DNA of 63,745 bases from Nannochloropsis salina CCMP1776 (GCA_004565275.1 SDOX01000127.1:44491-108235), one strand, 5' to 3'. Counted from the stretch's first letter, positions 21,801 to 34,300 are shown. The notes: a model not told the origin generated them from the letters alone. A program made the numbers and translations.

Positions 21801-22144
21801 GTTGCCACCCTGTCTCCTTTCTTGACGCCCAGCTCCTCTAAAATGTTGCCGAGCTGCTTGCTTCGACCGTGCATATCTTTGTAAGTGTACCGATGGAGCT
21901 TCCGTGATCCAATGCCCGCCTCTTCGTGTCGTTGGCTTACGATAAGCGTGTCCGGATGGTGTTTGGCCGCATGCCTCAGCAAAGATGAGATCAAAAGAGG
22001 CGAATGCATCATGAGACCCGATAATGCCGGTGCAGGAGAATCAGAAGCAACAGTAGAAAAGTCAACAATCTGGGGGGAGAGTCTCCGATGGAAATGTTTG
22101 AGGTGAGGAGGAAAAGGCGCAATTTTGGGAACAAATGACCTCAT
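18863..22144 (-). CDS. Fatty acyl-CoA synthetase (AMP-binding, medium/long-chain type)
   Basis: Nine exons give 652 residues in phase: 21780-22144, 21221-21582, 20964-21101, 20653-20750, 20226-20447, 19779-20084, 19579-19658, 19348-19426, 18863-19171. The enzyme makes acyl-AMP from fatty acid and ATP, then acyl-CoA. Core motifs are visible. The P-loop YTSGTTGLPRG crosses the exon 2/3 junction at about residue 242. [12 protein letters not shown] and [13 protein letters not shown] match the A5 region, [20 protein letters not shown] is the A7/A8 region, and [10 protein letters not shown] holds the A10 catalytic lysine. The first 40 residues are basic and could be a mitochondrial or other targeting sequence. 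A low-complexity Ser/Pro stretch interrupts the region after YGVDLRIV, and a Ser-rich loop lies in the C-terminal subdomain. The C-terminus (SQRP) is not a peroxisomal signal. Exact chain-length preference is unknown. Confidence 0.93.
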
Positions 22145-22618
22145 TCCCGTACTGTCTTGCAAACGTCACTGTATTGAGTAGGTAATACGTACAGAGAAAA
22201 GAGCGCGTAGGTGGAAAAAAGATGATCGGTCGTGATTATTCGTTCAAATGAATTTTTCACAGTTGAATATGTACATATAATCTCACCATCAACCAGCTGA
22301 AAGGCATGTAGGGTGCTGGGACGGAAATGCACATTTCTTTGGTGCACAATTGAACTGCGACTTCGGTGACCGTTGATACACAAACTTCAACTTTCCGCTG
22401 GCGATTCGGCGATACAAGGAGAAAGTAGAGTTGAATGAGCCATCACACGTAGCGTTTTCCCCCCACCCTCAGAGACGGGTGACTCGATAGCAGGTATACG
22501 ATGCTTGACAGACCGGAAAAGGTGTGCTTTGTCGAAACTTTGATGCCCTGAAACACACAAACTCATCTCTTTACCTCGCTCACTTTTCTAGCTCGTCGTT
22601 GCATGGACCCTATTGGCA
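22145..22618. promoter_or_regulatory. Divergent promoter region
   Basis: 474 bases between the start of the acyl-CoA synthetase (minus) and that of the JMJD7-like gene (plus). No TATA-like or other element was confidently recognised. An upstream ATG at 22602, out of frame, could start a short uORF before the start chosen at 22619. Confidence 0.5.
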
Positions 22619-24580
22619 ATGCCAGGAGGTCCAAATTTGTTTCCGTCCAAGGGAAGTGGTCTCAATGTTGAGCAACAAGATTGGATTGACGAAGCGTTAC
22701 AAGCTTTGCATCAAGATGTCGAGGATTTCTGGGTCCCACAGGCAGTGTGTCGATTGACACAGCCAATAAGTGCCTTGACTTTCCTTAGGGTAAGCATTGT
22801 GCCAATGGAGAAAATAAGGATGGGGAATAATGATGATGCGGAGGGAATGAATAGTGATAAGCCTCACAACAAAGAGTAATTGCACGAAAAAGGGCAAGTC
22901 GAAGACCCTCATTCATCGTATTACTCATCTTTCTAATCTTGTCAGGACTTTGTCCAGCCCTCCATCCCGGTCGTGTTTTGTCAAGGAAGCGGCCTAATGG
23001 GAGAAGATTGGGGGCTGGAGACTTGGAAAGATTGGAAAGAGATTGTTGAAAAGATCGGAGGAGAGCGATTGGTCTCCGTGAACGTGACGCCTGACGGGAG
23101 GGGGGACGCAATCTTGGGTTTAAGGGAATGGCAGTCTGAGAGAGGAAGCGGGAGAGGAGAAGTAGACGATCAGGATGGATCGAGAAATGCATCGGGGGAT
23201 GCACAAGAGAACTCCGACAAACCTAACTCCTTGTCATCGCCGAGACCTCATCCTACTTCGCGCCCACAACGGGTCTTCGTGAAGCCAGAAGAAAGGCGGA
23301 TGACGTTTGCGTCCTTTGTCAAGACACTGCTGCAGGCCAGCGGGGGAGAGGAACAAGAAAAGGAGGTCATGTATTTGAGTCAACAGGATGACAATCTGCG
23401 TCGGGAATTTCCGGAGTTGCTTGGGAAGGAGCAGCTGCCGGACAAACGAGGAGGGGGGCAGGTATCCTACCTTTTTTCTCCTTGCTTTCTCTCCCCCCCC
23501 CTCTTTCTTCGATTTCTTCTCATAGTTTTGTTAAACAAAGTTTTCTTCGTCTAAATTTCTTTCAAATATTGTTCCCCCTTTCTCCCTTTTTCGTTCTTTT
23601 AGGTACCTGCCAACGGCTTTCCCCTCGCCCAGCAAGCTTTCGGCTCTCCTCCCGATGCCATCAACCTCTGGATTGGGGATGCTCGCTCTATTTCGTCCCT
23701 CCACAAGGACCCTTACGAGAATATGTACGCCGTGCTAAAGGGAGAAAAGGTAGGAGGGATTCCTCTGCCCACCGCACCCTCCACTGGAGCATTCTCCGTT
23801 CTTTGACTGCAAAGGCCGCTATCGTCATTTTAAAATGCCAGCCAGCGTGTGGTCAGTCACGCATTCTGATTCATTCATTATCGCAACCCATTCTCACCCC
23901 CTCCCCACTTCAGCATTTCACTCTCTTCCCGCCCTCGGACGTGTCCTCCTTCCTCTTCGCTCGCGGTCTTCCGCAAGCCTCCTACGCCTTCGATTCGATC
24001 CGCGCCTGTTTTCAAGTCAACTTAGATGGCAGAGAGAAGGGCAGCACGAACAATGGGAGGGTTGATTGGGTCGATTTGGAAGCTTCCAAGGCAGCGGCAG
24101 CAAGGCGGGGAGAAAGGGAGGGAGGGAGGGAGGAAGGGAGGGAGGAGAGGCGGGAGCGGGTTCTGCATCCGCTAGAAGTGCGAGTGAAGGAAGGAGAAGT
24201 ATTGTATCTACCCGCTTTGTGGTACCACGAAGTAACTCAGACGTGTCCCACCGTTGCCGGTAAGGATTAGATTGGGGAGGGCATGAAAACCAGAACACTT
24301 ATTGTCTCAACACATCGCCATTCCTCCCTTTCTTTCCTCCCCCCCTCCCTCCCTCGTTCTCTTCCCTATCTCCGGCTGCCTTTGCTCAGTAAACTTCTGG
24401 CACGACATGTGTTTCTTTGGCCCCAAGTACGTGTACTTCAACTTCTTGCAACGGCTAGGTGCGCAGCGACAAGAGAGGGTGAAAGAGAGGGGGAGGGACG
24501 GGCGAGCAGAAAGGGGCCAGGAAATCGACAGGCGCGATCTCAACGCTTGTGGAAGTTACGGAAGTATGAGTCAAACATGA
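22619..24580 (+). CDS. JMJD7: JMJD7-like JmjC/cupin-8 2-oxoglutarate-dependent hydroxylase
   Basis: Five exons (22619-22789, 22946-23461, 23603-23749, 23914-24259, 24390-24580) give 456 residues. JMJD7 is an Fe(II)/2-oxoglutarate lysyl hydroxylase; in animals it acts on DRG GTPases. The N-terminal part has the family features PSIPVVFC and VNVTPDGRGDAI. The metal facial triad is readable: His263 and Asp265 in SSLHKDPYENMYAVLKGEKH, and His383 in LPALWYHEVTQ. VNFWHDM and KYVYFNFLQRL follow, as in animal JMJD7. Differences are a loop rich in Ser, Asn and Asp at about 117-150 and a Gly/Glu/Arg-rich loop, from GGGA-like DNA, before the last His. The C-terminal 35 residues are charged and not part of the fold. 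The ATG was chosen because it leads directly into the conserved helix (DWIDEALQALHQDV). Confidence 0.85.
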
Positions 24581-24869
24581 TAAGAAAATATTCTGGGAAG
24601 CTTATCTTGTTGCGCTCTATTTCTTAATTTTAAAGCGCCCTCGCCCCGTGTTTCGCCTCCTTGATGCATACCGTTCAACATCTTTCCCGCCTTTACCGGC
24701 GCTTCCCTCCCACCTATTCACGCCTCGCACGGGCCCTGCAGTGCTGATAAAGCGAACCTGTCTCCTTCTTGCTCTCTTCCCCCGAGCTTTGCCCTCACCT
24801 CTTTCTCCTTCTTCACACCCTTTCAACATCTAGGGCCCACGCAAACCTCCCTTCCCGCCTTCTTTCTTC

Positions 24870-27800
24870 TTAGTACGGCGAGCGTCGTCGGGCCCGGGAC
24901 CGAGAGCGGTAGGGAGAGCGGGAACGCGACCGACCGCGACGATAGTGCCCTGACCAGATGGAAGATGTAAGATACAATCAATGCCCGGTAAGTATTTTAC
25001 TACGTCGAAAGGAAAGGGAAGAGAAGCATCCCAATACCCAAGATCTACACGATTCAAGACTTGCATAGCTCCCTTCTTCCGCTTTCTCTTCCTCCCCTTT
25101 CATTTGTCCCACGCCATTCCCGCCACTCACGGTCGTTGGGCGAGGGAGACCGGCCTCGCCGACGCGAGTACACGGGAGACGGACTTCGGCCCCGGCTATA
25201 TCCCCCAGAACTCCCGGCTACGGGAGCAAGGGAGGGAGGGAGAGGGGCAGGGAAGGAGGGAGGGAGGGAGGGAGAGAGGGAGGATTAGTCCCGGGCAGGA
25301 GCAGAAGGTTGATCTGTGGCCCTTGTCAAGGCCGACACCGTGATCTTGGCCCCCCCCAACCCCTCTTTCCGCCCGACCCACCGTATCGATCTCCTCCCCC
25401 TCCTCCCCCTCCCCCACCCCCTCCTCGCGGCTTGGAGAATGTAACGGCCATCCGGTGCGGGCTGCGATCGTCGAAGTAGTCTCTGGAGCATATGGAGGGA
25501 GGAAGGGGGGGAGGAAGAGAGGGAGAGAAGGAGGAAAGGGAAGATGTAAGTAAAGATTATCAGGTGAGCTGATTCTCGGACCCTTCTTCTCGACCAAGCG
25601 CCGTTCTCTTTCTCTTTCCACTCTTCCCCACTCCACTCTCTCTCTCTCTCTCCCCTTCCCCTTACCCTTCCATGGCAAACGCCTCCTTCAAATTCCTTCC
25701 CTCGTCTCGCACGACCACAAAGCCATATAGAGGGGCCACGGACTGGCGCGGGGGCAGGAAGGCCTCCACGGGATCTGACCTGAGGCAGGACGGAGGGAAG
25801 GGGAGGGAGGGGTTCAGGGAGGGAGGAAGGGTGGGCCTGGGAGCAATCGACACGCTGAAAGGACCTGCGAGGGTCAGTTCTGCCTACTCTCTCCTCTACC
25901 ACCCAGTCATGCACTAGACGCCTCCTTCGAGACTCTGGCGGCAGTCTCCCCACGTTGCCCCCGAGCCGCTTGCCCTCTCTCCGCCCTCCCTCCCCTCCAT
26001 CCTCCCTCCCCTCCACCACCCTCGCGACCTGCGAAATTTGTGCATTAAATCCTTGTCAGTGCATCCCTCGGGGAGGCCCCCCACAAAGAGGCGGACCTCC
26101 TTCCCTCCCTCCATCCCTCGGTAGATGGGCCCGCTCCGTCGAGGGGGAGAGCGAGAGCGGCCGCCTAAGGGAAACAGAGAAGGAATTCAATGTAAAAATG
26201 ACTCGACCGGGCTGATACTCTCTTCTCTTTCCCTCCTTCCTCACCTCGTCCGCGGGGAGGGCTGCGACTACGACCTCTTTCCTCGCGCTCTTTCACGGGC
26301 TTGGCCGCCTAGGAGGGAAGACAGACGGGTGGAAAGAGGAGAGAAAGAGGGAGGGGTTTGCAAACGGGGGTTGGCTAACTGAAGAAGGGAAAGGGGCCGA
26401 GAGAAGGGTACTGCCGACATCAGAGCCCTGTCCCTCCTCTCCCCCGTCTCTGGCCTTCGCGCCTCCTTACTTTGACTGCCAGGCGCCACTGTGAGTCCTT
26501 GTAGTAGATGCCTGAGGGGTGGGGTGGGAGGGGTAGAGGGAGGGGCGGGGGTGAGAAGAGGGAAACGAAGAGGCGGGCCAGCATCCCGAGAGTCCGCACC
26601 CTCGACGAGGTTGTCGCATATGAAGGAGGAAAGGTTAAGGTGTCTACCGAAGGAAGAGAGACTTCGCGCGAAGAAAGGAGGGAGAGAGGGGAGGAGCGAC
26701 AGGTGAATACGGGGACAGAAGGAGGAAGGGAACGGGGGGGAAAGAAAGGAAGCCCGGGAGGGAGGGAGGGAGGAAGGGAGGGAGGGAGGGAGGGAGGAAG
26801 GGAGGAAGGGAGGAAGGGGGGAGAGAGGACACACCATCGTAAGACTGGGCCTTCTCCAGGTTGTCGTTGCTCCTCTTGATGGTGACAAAGCCACAAGGGG
26901 GATGCTTGGAGCCACACATGAAGGCCTCCACGGGCTCGCAGTCCTTGAAAAGACTGTGGGGAGGGAGGGAAGAGGGGAGGGGGAAAGGGAGGGAGGGAGG
27001 GAGAGAGGGACGGAGGGAGGGAGAAAAGTTAAGGGAAAGGTCAGGCAGCCACAAGAGCGAGGTTCGTACGCATGGGGCAACAGGCAGGATTTCAACCCCT
27101 CCTCCCCTCCCACTCACTCCATCAGATCCTCCTCGACGCAGTTGTCGGGGAGACCGCCCACAAAGAGCCGGACGTTCTCGTCCTCCGCCCCTCGACCCCC
27201 GCCATCTGCCAAGGTGCAACAAAAAGAATGGGAAACGAAGGAAATTACCGGTCCACGACCTCGGCCCGGGGAAGTCTTCAACTGCCCCCTCCCCCCCTTC
27301 TCCGAATCCAACCATCACTCTCCCGCCCTATCTTCCCTTCCTCCCCATGTCCGTTCCCACCTTTTTCAATCATGCCTTGCGTGCTACGATCCACCGTTAT
27401 CTTGGACCCGTCGAGTTCGGTCTCGTGCAGCTCCTCAATAGCCTGGAGAGCCCCACAAGGAGGAGGCGAGGGAGAAAGGGAGGGAGGGAGACCGGGTGAG
27501 AGGGATATCGGAACGGGTGCTCCTCGAATGACACCTTGACTTCCTGCGCAAGCTTGGACAATGAGGCCCGGACCTTAGAATAGACAGGTGCGACGGAGAA
27601 TCAAGAAAGGCAGAGAGAAACAGGAGGCACTCACCCGCTTCCCGTCAGCCTCGTCTTTAAAGGTGATGAAGCCATACCGTTTACTTTCGCCTGTGTTCCG
27701 GTCCTTGCAAACCTGAGGAGGTAGGAGTTGGACATTTGACGAGGAGAGAAAAGGAACGAGCGGGAAGTGGGCGAATTACGTCGATCCAATCCCTCCATGT

Positions 27801-27977
27801 CCTCTCCTCCCACAAATGTTCCTTCCCTGCGTCTTTCCCGAACCGACCTGCCCCTATCCCTACCTGTGCCCAGACTATTTCTCCGCCTATCGCGTCCTTG
27901 AAATATTTCTCGAGCCCAATATCATGCGTTTCCTTGGACAAGTTTCCGATGAAGAGCTTAAATCCGATCAAAGACAT
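24870..27977 (-). CDS. SR/RGG-type RNA-binding protein with three RRM domains
   Basis: Twelve exons give 347 residues: 27864-27977, 27635-27712, 27361-27442, 27118-27205, 26835-26953, 26471-26511, 26245-26308, 26029-26104, 25666-25779, 25382-25482, 25131-25217, 24870-24949. RRM1 starts at residue 4 (FKLFIGNL for RNP2, KRYGFITFKD for RNP1). RRM2 starts at about 100 (VRLFVGGLPDNCVEEDL, CGFVTIKR). A short RS linker (REERGRSRSPPRGRG) precedes RRM3 (VRLFVGGLPEGCTDKDL, YGFVVVRDE). A Gly-rich stretch and a clear RS tail (RGRSRSRSPYRSRSRARRR) end the protein. This order fits nuclear pre-mRNA splicing or mRNA-binding SR-like proteins. RRM2 and RRM3 look like sister domains. The 3' border of exon 10 is uncertain; two donors keep the frame and differ in how much Gly-rich sequence is included. 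One intron carries a long GGGA tract (26753-26822). Confidence 0.87.
26753..26822. repeat. GGGA/GGAA purine tract in an intron
   Basis: About 70 bases of near-pure GGGA repeat with GGAA variants, inside intron 5 of the RRM gene. Confidence 0.8.
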
Positions 27978-28772
27978 GAAGAGGAGATAAGGAGGGGATA
28001 GCGGCAGAAAACAGGTGCTGCAGATACGCGTAGCCTAGGCCGTGCGGCAATGTGCTTGGGATATTTGAAGGAATGAAGAGAATTTGGTGGAGGAGGTGGA
28101 CAGATGTAGGTGGGCTACAGCGTGCAAGCGAGAGGAAGGTGGTCAGAGGCCTCGATGTTCTCCCGAGGGTGAGTTGAGGGTAAAAAGTGGAAACCAGAGC
28201 GCACGCTTGGCTGGTTGGCGGGAGGAAGGTGGGGAGGGAACGCTATGCTTCAGGAGAAGGAATATTTCGCGGAGATGAGTGTGGAGAAGAGGACAAGGAA
28301 TGAGGGAAGGTGGGAAAAAGGAGGAGGAGGAGGAGGAGAAGGAGGAGGAGGAGGAGTCGAGGGGAGGAAGGTTCATGAGGCAAAGCACAAGAGAGATACA
28401 ACAGGTGACGCATGTCGTGGGGCTACAACCTCACGCATCAACGTGACACACCTGGACTATGATAAAGTGAAGGCACAACCGCGGGTGAGTCGGTGAGAGC
28501 AGCCGTGGCAATTGTTGCCCTCAGAGGCCGCCTCCCTGGATGACGGCGAGGATATGATGCTTTACGACCCTTCCTTTACCGCCCCCTGCCACAAGCCCGA
28601 AAGCCACCCTGCCGCAAAGGCACGCCTCCTCCAGGTTTGTCCGCGTGGATCGACAGGGAAAGAATTTCATCGTGCTGCGTAGAGAAAGGCTGACGACTCC
28701 TTTCCTTCGTTTCCTGGCCTTTCACGCAGTGTGGCAAGGGGACGTTGGAGTTACGCTAGTTGCACAAGCAGC
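27978..28772. promoter_or_regulatory. Divergent intergenic region, with a possible extra exon
   Basis: It lies between the RRM gene (minus) and the plastid-protein gene (plus). From 28525 to 28639 the plus strand reads like an exon: an acceptor CCCTCAG at 28521-28527, then SLDDGEDMMLYDPSFTAP and a good reading frame to CTCCTCCAG|GTTTGT. I could not connect it in phase to the gene downstream; joined to the next acceptor (28730) it stops after nine codons. It may be a small separate gene, an alternative leader or a chance. Confidence 0.35.
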
Positions 28773-30484
28773 ATGCCTTCAATGTGGTCAACACCAGGTC
28801 CGAGAAGACCGAAGCTCAGCATCATCGTCCTGGGCATATTTTTCCTTCCGTCCGTCCAGGGCTTCCTTCATCCACCTCTCCCCGCCTTGCTTCAAATATT
28901 TTATCCGCTGTCTGCCGGCCGCTCCTCCTCCTCCTCCTCGGGGGGTCAGCAGGCTCCTACCGAGCATGTAAATCAACAAAAGCGGCGAAAACAGCCATTA
29001 GGACCAGAGATAGGATCTCAGTCGGATGAAGAGAAAGGAAAAGCACAAGTCAATGCTGACAGCCCCCTCTCTCCCTCGAACCCTCCCGACCGCTCCTCCC
29101 CCGCCCTCTCGCCTTCGGCCGCGGCTCGTCTAGAGCGCTTGCCCGACGACACGGAAGAAAGGATCGAGGTGGTGCGTGTGCCCGACTTTGAGGGTACGTG
29201 CGCTATCCTTTCTCCTCCTTACGTGTTGCTGAAAATTCCGGTTGGTCATGTGCCCTTTCGCTCTCTTCTTTTCATGCCCCCTACGCACAGAAATGCTTGC
29301 CTGGGCGATTAGGATGGATGCGCGCGTGGAACGCCGGCGTATCGCGGGCCTCGGTAAGCTACAAACAGCCTGCTTTTTCCTTCCTTATGCCAACTTCCTC
29401 TGCCCTCCCCTACCTCGCCGCCGTCGTCCTCACGCGCGTCCTCCCCGAACCCACAGGCGGCGTGGTGGCAGAGCCTCCTTCTCCCCAAGTAGACCTGACC
29501 AAGAGGCGGCCGCTCTCAAAGAGGGAGGAAGATAAAATGAACACCGTCATAAGAATGCTTTCCCAGTAGGTGCCCCTGTTCCGCCACCCATGCCCCCAGA
29601 TCACCACCCTCTCTCCCCTCGGCCTCCTGATGTGCACGATACCCCCTCAGCACGTACATGGGCCACACCTCTCCTCATCAACGCAGTTTATGCTAGGGCT
29701 CTCACATTCTCCATTCCCCCGGTCTCTTTAGGCGCGCGGAGAGCAAGCGTGTTTTCTACCCGAATGAGATGGAGGAGCTTCGTGAGGTTCGTTTCCTTCC
29801 CCTTTTACCCTCCCTCCGCCCCGACCGAGCAAGAATTGCCCTGGCGAGCTTTGACCTCCGCCTCCCTCCTCCCTCCTTCCCTTCCCAATCCTAGGCGCTC
29901 CGGGACATGGAGTCGTTGATGAAGGACGATGCCGAGCACCTCAAGAAGGCGCAACGAGTGAGCTGAGGGAGGGAGGGAGGGAGGAGTCAAAGCGACGTGT
30001 CATTCCCTCCTCCCGGTAGCCCTCAATCCCAACCTGACCCTTCTCCTTGTATCCTCCCCTCTCTCCTTCCCTCCCTCCCTGCCCCCACCAGGACGCACTC
30101 GTCCTCAACAAGGCTGGGAGAGCCAAGAGCCGCTTCCAGAAGAAGCGGGAGGTGATGATCGAGGAGACGGGGGACTTTGATCCCATCTACGGGTAAGTGC
30201 CTCCCCTCCCCCTCCTTCCCCTCCCCACCATCTTGTCGCTTCGACCCCTGCGGTTTGGCCGGGAAGGAGTTTCTGCAGGATGCGAACACCGGCTCCCTTC
30301 TCGATGTGCCTTAGGTTCTCCTTTCTACTCTCGCGCCCTCTTCAGGAGCAAAGAAGTCCGCGATCAGATCTATTTGTATCTGTGGTCTCTGGTCAAGCGA
30401 GAACCCCGTCTTTTAGAGACGCCCTGGAGCGAGGGGGAGGAGGCAGGGGGGAAGGACGGCAGGGGCGAGCAGGAAGGGGACTAG
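28773..30484 (+). CDS. Plastid-targeted protein of unknown function
   Basis: Seven exons (28773-29193, 29291-29353, 29457-29565, 29732-29786, 29895-29957, 30092-30192, 30346-30484) give 316 residues ending at TAG 30482. The N-terminus (MPSMWSTPGPRRPKLSIIVL then GIFFLPSVQG, FLHPP) is a signal peptide with Phe right after the likely cleavage site. This is the bipartite signal pattern of stramenopile plastids. The mature part starts with a Ser/Pro-rich linker, then charged helices (MLAWAIRMDARVERRRIAGL, REEDKMNTVIRML, LRDMESLMKDDAEHLKKAQR) and a final helix (RDQIYLYLWSLVKREPRLL). No metal-binding or enzyme motif is seen. I do not recognise the family; it looks like a helical structural or assembly factor. 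Targeting is inferred from the signal only. Confidence 0.75.
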
Positions 30485-31391
30485 GAAAGGAGAGAGGAAG
30501 GAGTTTTGTACAGATAGTATGGCGCCGTCCATGTGTGCAGAGGGGTGAGAAATGAAGGCGAGGTCGTGGAACCGAAACGTCACTTGAAGGCTCTCCCACG
30601 TTACTTCCCTGTGCGAGATGTTCGTTGAAGAAAGTAATGGCTGCTTCTTCTTATCCATTCTGTCGCTTTTCAAGCTTGACGTGACTTCCTTCTTTGTTCA
30701 AATCATTAGCCGAGACCCTTGTCTCCGTCATCTTCCTGCAATTTGAGTATGATGGTTTAGGTACCCATTCCGGCAGCGATACCGCCACGGGTGCAAAATT
30801 TCAAGTGCCAGCTACCACACTGTCTCTCTCATTTTATATAGTCCTCAGGCCTTGATTCGCCCTCCTGCCTTCGCTCAAAATACCTCCCTCCCCGTCCCCC
30901 TGCACCCATTTCCCGCGTCTTTACCTCCTACATCGATGTCAGGCGGCCGTCCTCCGGCATACCCTCTGTGGCGCTCCGCTCTCCTCTTTCCATTCCCAAA
31001 GGTGCCTTCCCTAACGTTTCCCTGCTCCGTGGAGGGACCGCGATCACTGTCAGAGACGACAATTCGATCTCTCGCCTCCACCATGCATCCCACAGGCAGG
31101 CGTCTTCCCTGGCATGGCACCTCTCCCAGGGGACCCCTCCACCGCTTTACAATACATGGATTTTCTTTGTCCGGCGTGAATCCACACGCCGCCTTTGTCT
31201 TCCTTATCACAACATATGCCACATTCCATTCCTTCTTCCATTCCCTCCGGCCCCGCCATACAGCGTTGCCCTGATCACTGACCCCCCCCCAAAAAAACTT
31301 CCATACACCCCCTCTTCGCCGCTTTGAGCGACGGGAGGTAGAATGAAGGGAGGGAGGAAAACGCAAGGGAGGGCATACAATGATCCCATCC
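30485..31391. other. Convergent intergenic region
   Basis: It holds the 3' ends of the plastid-protein gene (+) and the PEHE gene (-). On the plus strand at about 30960-31090 a frame reads NVSLLRGGTAITVRDDNSIS and RLHHA. It faintly recalls the core of an FHA domain, but no gene model supports it. Confidence 0.4.
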
Positions 31392-34300
31392 TCATTGAGG
31401 TTGAGAGGCCCGTACAGAGGACATCTTCAGCTCACGGCTATCCGCCCTCCCTCCCGCCCTTCCTTCCTCAGACCCTCCCTCTTCCCTCAACATGATCCTC
31501 CTCCGCTTCGAGTTCTCCATCCTCCTCGCCTCCCTGCCCGCTACCTCCCGCCCGCTGAGTGAGGAGGTGGAGGAGGAGGAAGAGGAGACGCTGTTCTCCT
31601 CCCCTTCCTCGCCACACTCCCTCCCTTCTTCGCTTATGGAAGCCGAGATCGAGGAGGAGGTGGAGGAAGGAGGGGAACCGAGCAGGACGGGGGTCTCCTC
31701 GCCCTCGCCTTGTTCTCCTTCCTCTTCCTTCCTCTCCTCCTGCCCTTCCTCCTTCCCTTCCTGACCGACAACGCCGACCAGGGAGGAAGATGCGACCTCT
31801 GTCCTCGATTCCCCCCCTTCCTCCACCTTCTCCCCAGTACTCTCCTCTTGTGCGCTCCCTTCTTTTTCTTCCAGAGGGTGCGAGACAACGCCAGTTGCGG
31901 CGGCAGCTGCCGCCGCTGCCGCCGCAACTGCTGCTGCCGCTGCCCCTACCGTCTTTCTCCTCACCCTCCCATTCCTCTGTCGGCGCCTCGACGCATTCTT
32001 CGACGCGGAGAAGGAGGAGAGGGCGGAGGAGGAAGAATGGTGATGACCGTGAGTGGACCGGTGGGGCGGAGGGGGGCGTTGACGTCTCCTTAACTCGCGC
32101 CACCGCGCATACCTTTCCCATATCTGCTTCAGGGTCTCTTCATGTCGGGCCAATATGGCTTCATCCGAGATGTCTTCCTCTTCTTCCTCCTCCCCCTCTT
32201 CCTCCCCCTCCTTCTCCTCCCTCCCTCCCTCCCTCTCCCTCCCCTCCCCCCCCTCCACCGCCGCCTCCAGAGAATCAAGCCTTCGGAATGTCGGGGCGGG
32301 AATCTCGCTCAGAACGAGGGAGGGCGGGAAGTCGCTCTCTGGGTGGCAGCTGTCTGCCTCCCTCTCCTCGACCCCGTCCTCCCTCTCCGTCGCGCCCGTT
32401 ACACCGGAAGCCTTCGGACGCCCCTCCAAGCTCCCGAGGCCCTTCCCACGGTCTGCCTCCCCTCTCTCCCCCCGAGACATCGCACGCCTGCTGCGAGTCC
32501 GGGTCAGCGACCCGCCTGCCTCCCCCGCCCCTGCCTCCCCCTCCACCCTCCCCGCCTCCAGCCCCTCCCTCCGCCCTTCCCCCGCGGACAGGGCGGGAGG
32601 GAGGGCGGGCTGGAGGGAAGACCCCGCCTGGCCGTTGCTGGAGGGCACCACCTGAAACTGCCCCACCACGTGGCTCCACTGCAAGGGCTGCGTCCGAGTC
32701 AACTCCTCCACGTCGTCCACCCCTCCCTTCCCCCGGAGGCCGCGGGGGAGGACGGGGGGAAGAAGCCGGTTCGCAGCCTGATCCAGGGCCGCCAAGGCCC
32801 CCTTGGTGGCCAGCACGCTTTGCCAAGCCATGCCCCCCTTCTCCAGGGGCACGGGTGCCAGCGGCCGCTTGCTTGTGTTGTTCACGGGCGCAATGGATAC
32901 CGCCATCTCTTCCAAACTCGCCCAGACGCTCAGTCCGCCGTCCCTTACTCCTTCCCCGCCGTTCCCCCCTTTGGGTGTCACCCCTCCCTCCCTCCCTCCC
33001 TCCCTCCCGTCCACGTGGGAGACTCCGCTCCCCCCCCACGACCCCGCCCGGATCTGGCCTCGCTTTCGCGCTTTCCGCTGTAGCTCCTCCACCGTCAGAC
33101 CTTCTAGATGCCGAAGCTTTTCCTTCTCGTCTCGGAAGGGGGAGGGCGAGGGCCGGAGGTAGCCCGCCACCAGGGCGGGGGGGATGTCGCCGACGCTGGA
33201 GAAGGATCGTTTGCGTCGTTTGAACGGGTACGGGCTCGAGGAAGAGGATAGGGCGCCTGTCGGCACGAGAGAGGAAAGGGAAAAGGAAGGAAGGCGTGAG
33301 ATTCAGGGGCTCTTTTGCGACGCAGTTCCCCGTGTGGGCCGCGCTCGTGTCTGCGAAATCGCGTCCTACACGCCGCTCCCGCTCAGCCTGTCCTGCCTCT
33401 ACCGCCCCCCCGCTTGACCAACGTCACCCACCGCCTTCGCTGGCACTCCGGCCTCGACCCGAAAACGAAGAAGAGGAGGAGGAGGAAGAGGCGATGGGGG
33501 CGGGAATACGGAGGAGGGGGATGACCGCCCTCCCCTTCACACGGGCAGAGGCAGGGGTGAGCGTGGTCGAGGAGGAGGAGGGAGGGAGGGAGGTGTTGAG
33601 AGCGGCAACTTTGTGCTTGCTCCCTCCTCCCTTCTTGTTCGACAGCTGAGCCGGGCCCGACCGAGAGGGGCGTCCCTCCCTCTCTCCCTCCCTCTCCCCC
33701 TCCCGCACGTCTTGAACGGAGCCTTCCTCCTCTCCTTGAAGTCGGGAGGAGGGCAGGGCGGAGGGAGGGAAGGAGAGCAAGTCCATGGCTGGGGGTGGCG
33801 GGAAAGCACGGAGGGAAAGGGAAACGAGGGAGTGAGACTGGGGAGATCCTGCGCAATGCCGGTATGCGCCTGCTTACCTCCCCCCTCCCCCTTCTCCCTC
33901 GCCTCATCCAGGCGCTGCATCTGCAAAAGCAACGACTGGTGGTCAACCTGTACGAGACGGAGGGAGGGAGGGAGGGAGGGAGGGAGGGAGGGAGGGAGGG
34001 AGGGAGGGAGGGAGGGAGGGAGGGAGGGGACAAGGAAAGATGGGATAAAAGGAGGAAAGGAAAGAGGGCAAGAAGGAGGAAAGGAGGGAGGATTGGGCGA
34101 CAGGATTAAAGATGGGATTAAGAAGCCCAACATGAAGGGAAGCTATGAAAGGAGACAAGTACCTTAACACTGTAGTGGTGCAAAAGAGTGCGCACCAAGG
34201 ATTCCTCCTCCTGTGGGTTTGACGAGGGACAGGGGGGAAAGCGTGTGAGGCGTGTGAGGCTTAGAATCAAGGCCCACGACAGATTCTTTGGTGAATTCAG

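Noticed and set aside
31559-33223. 554-residue plus-strand open frame
   Set aside because: It is the mirror of the last exon of the PEHE gene. Its Pro/Ser/Arg-rich translation follows from GGA/CCT composition, whereas the minus-strand frame joins nine other exons in phase.
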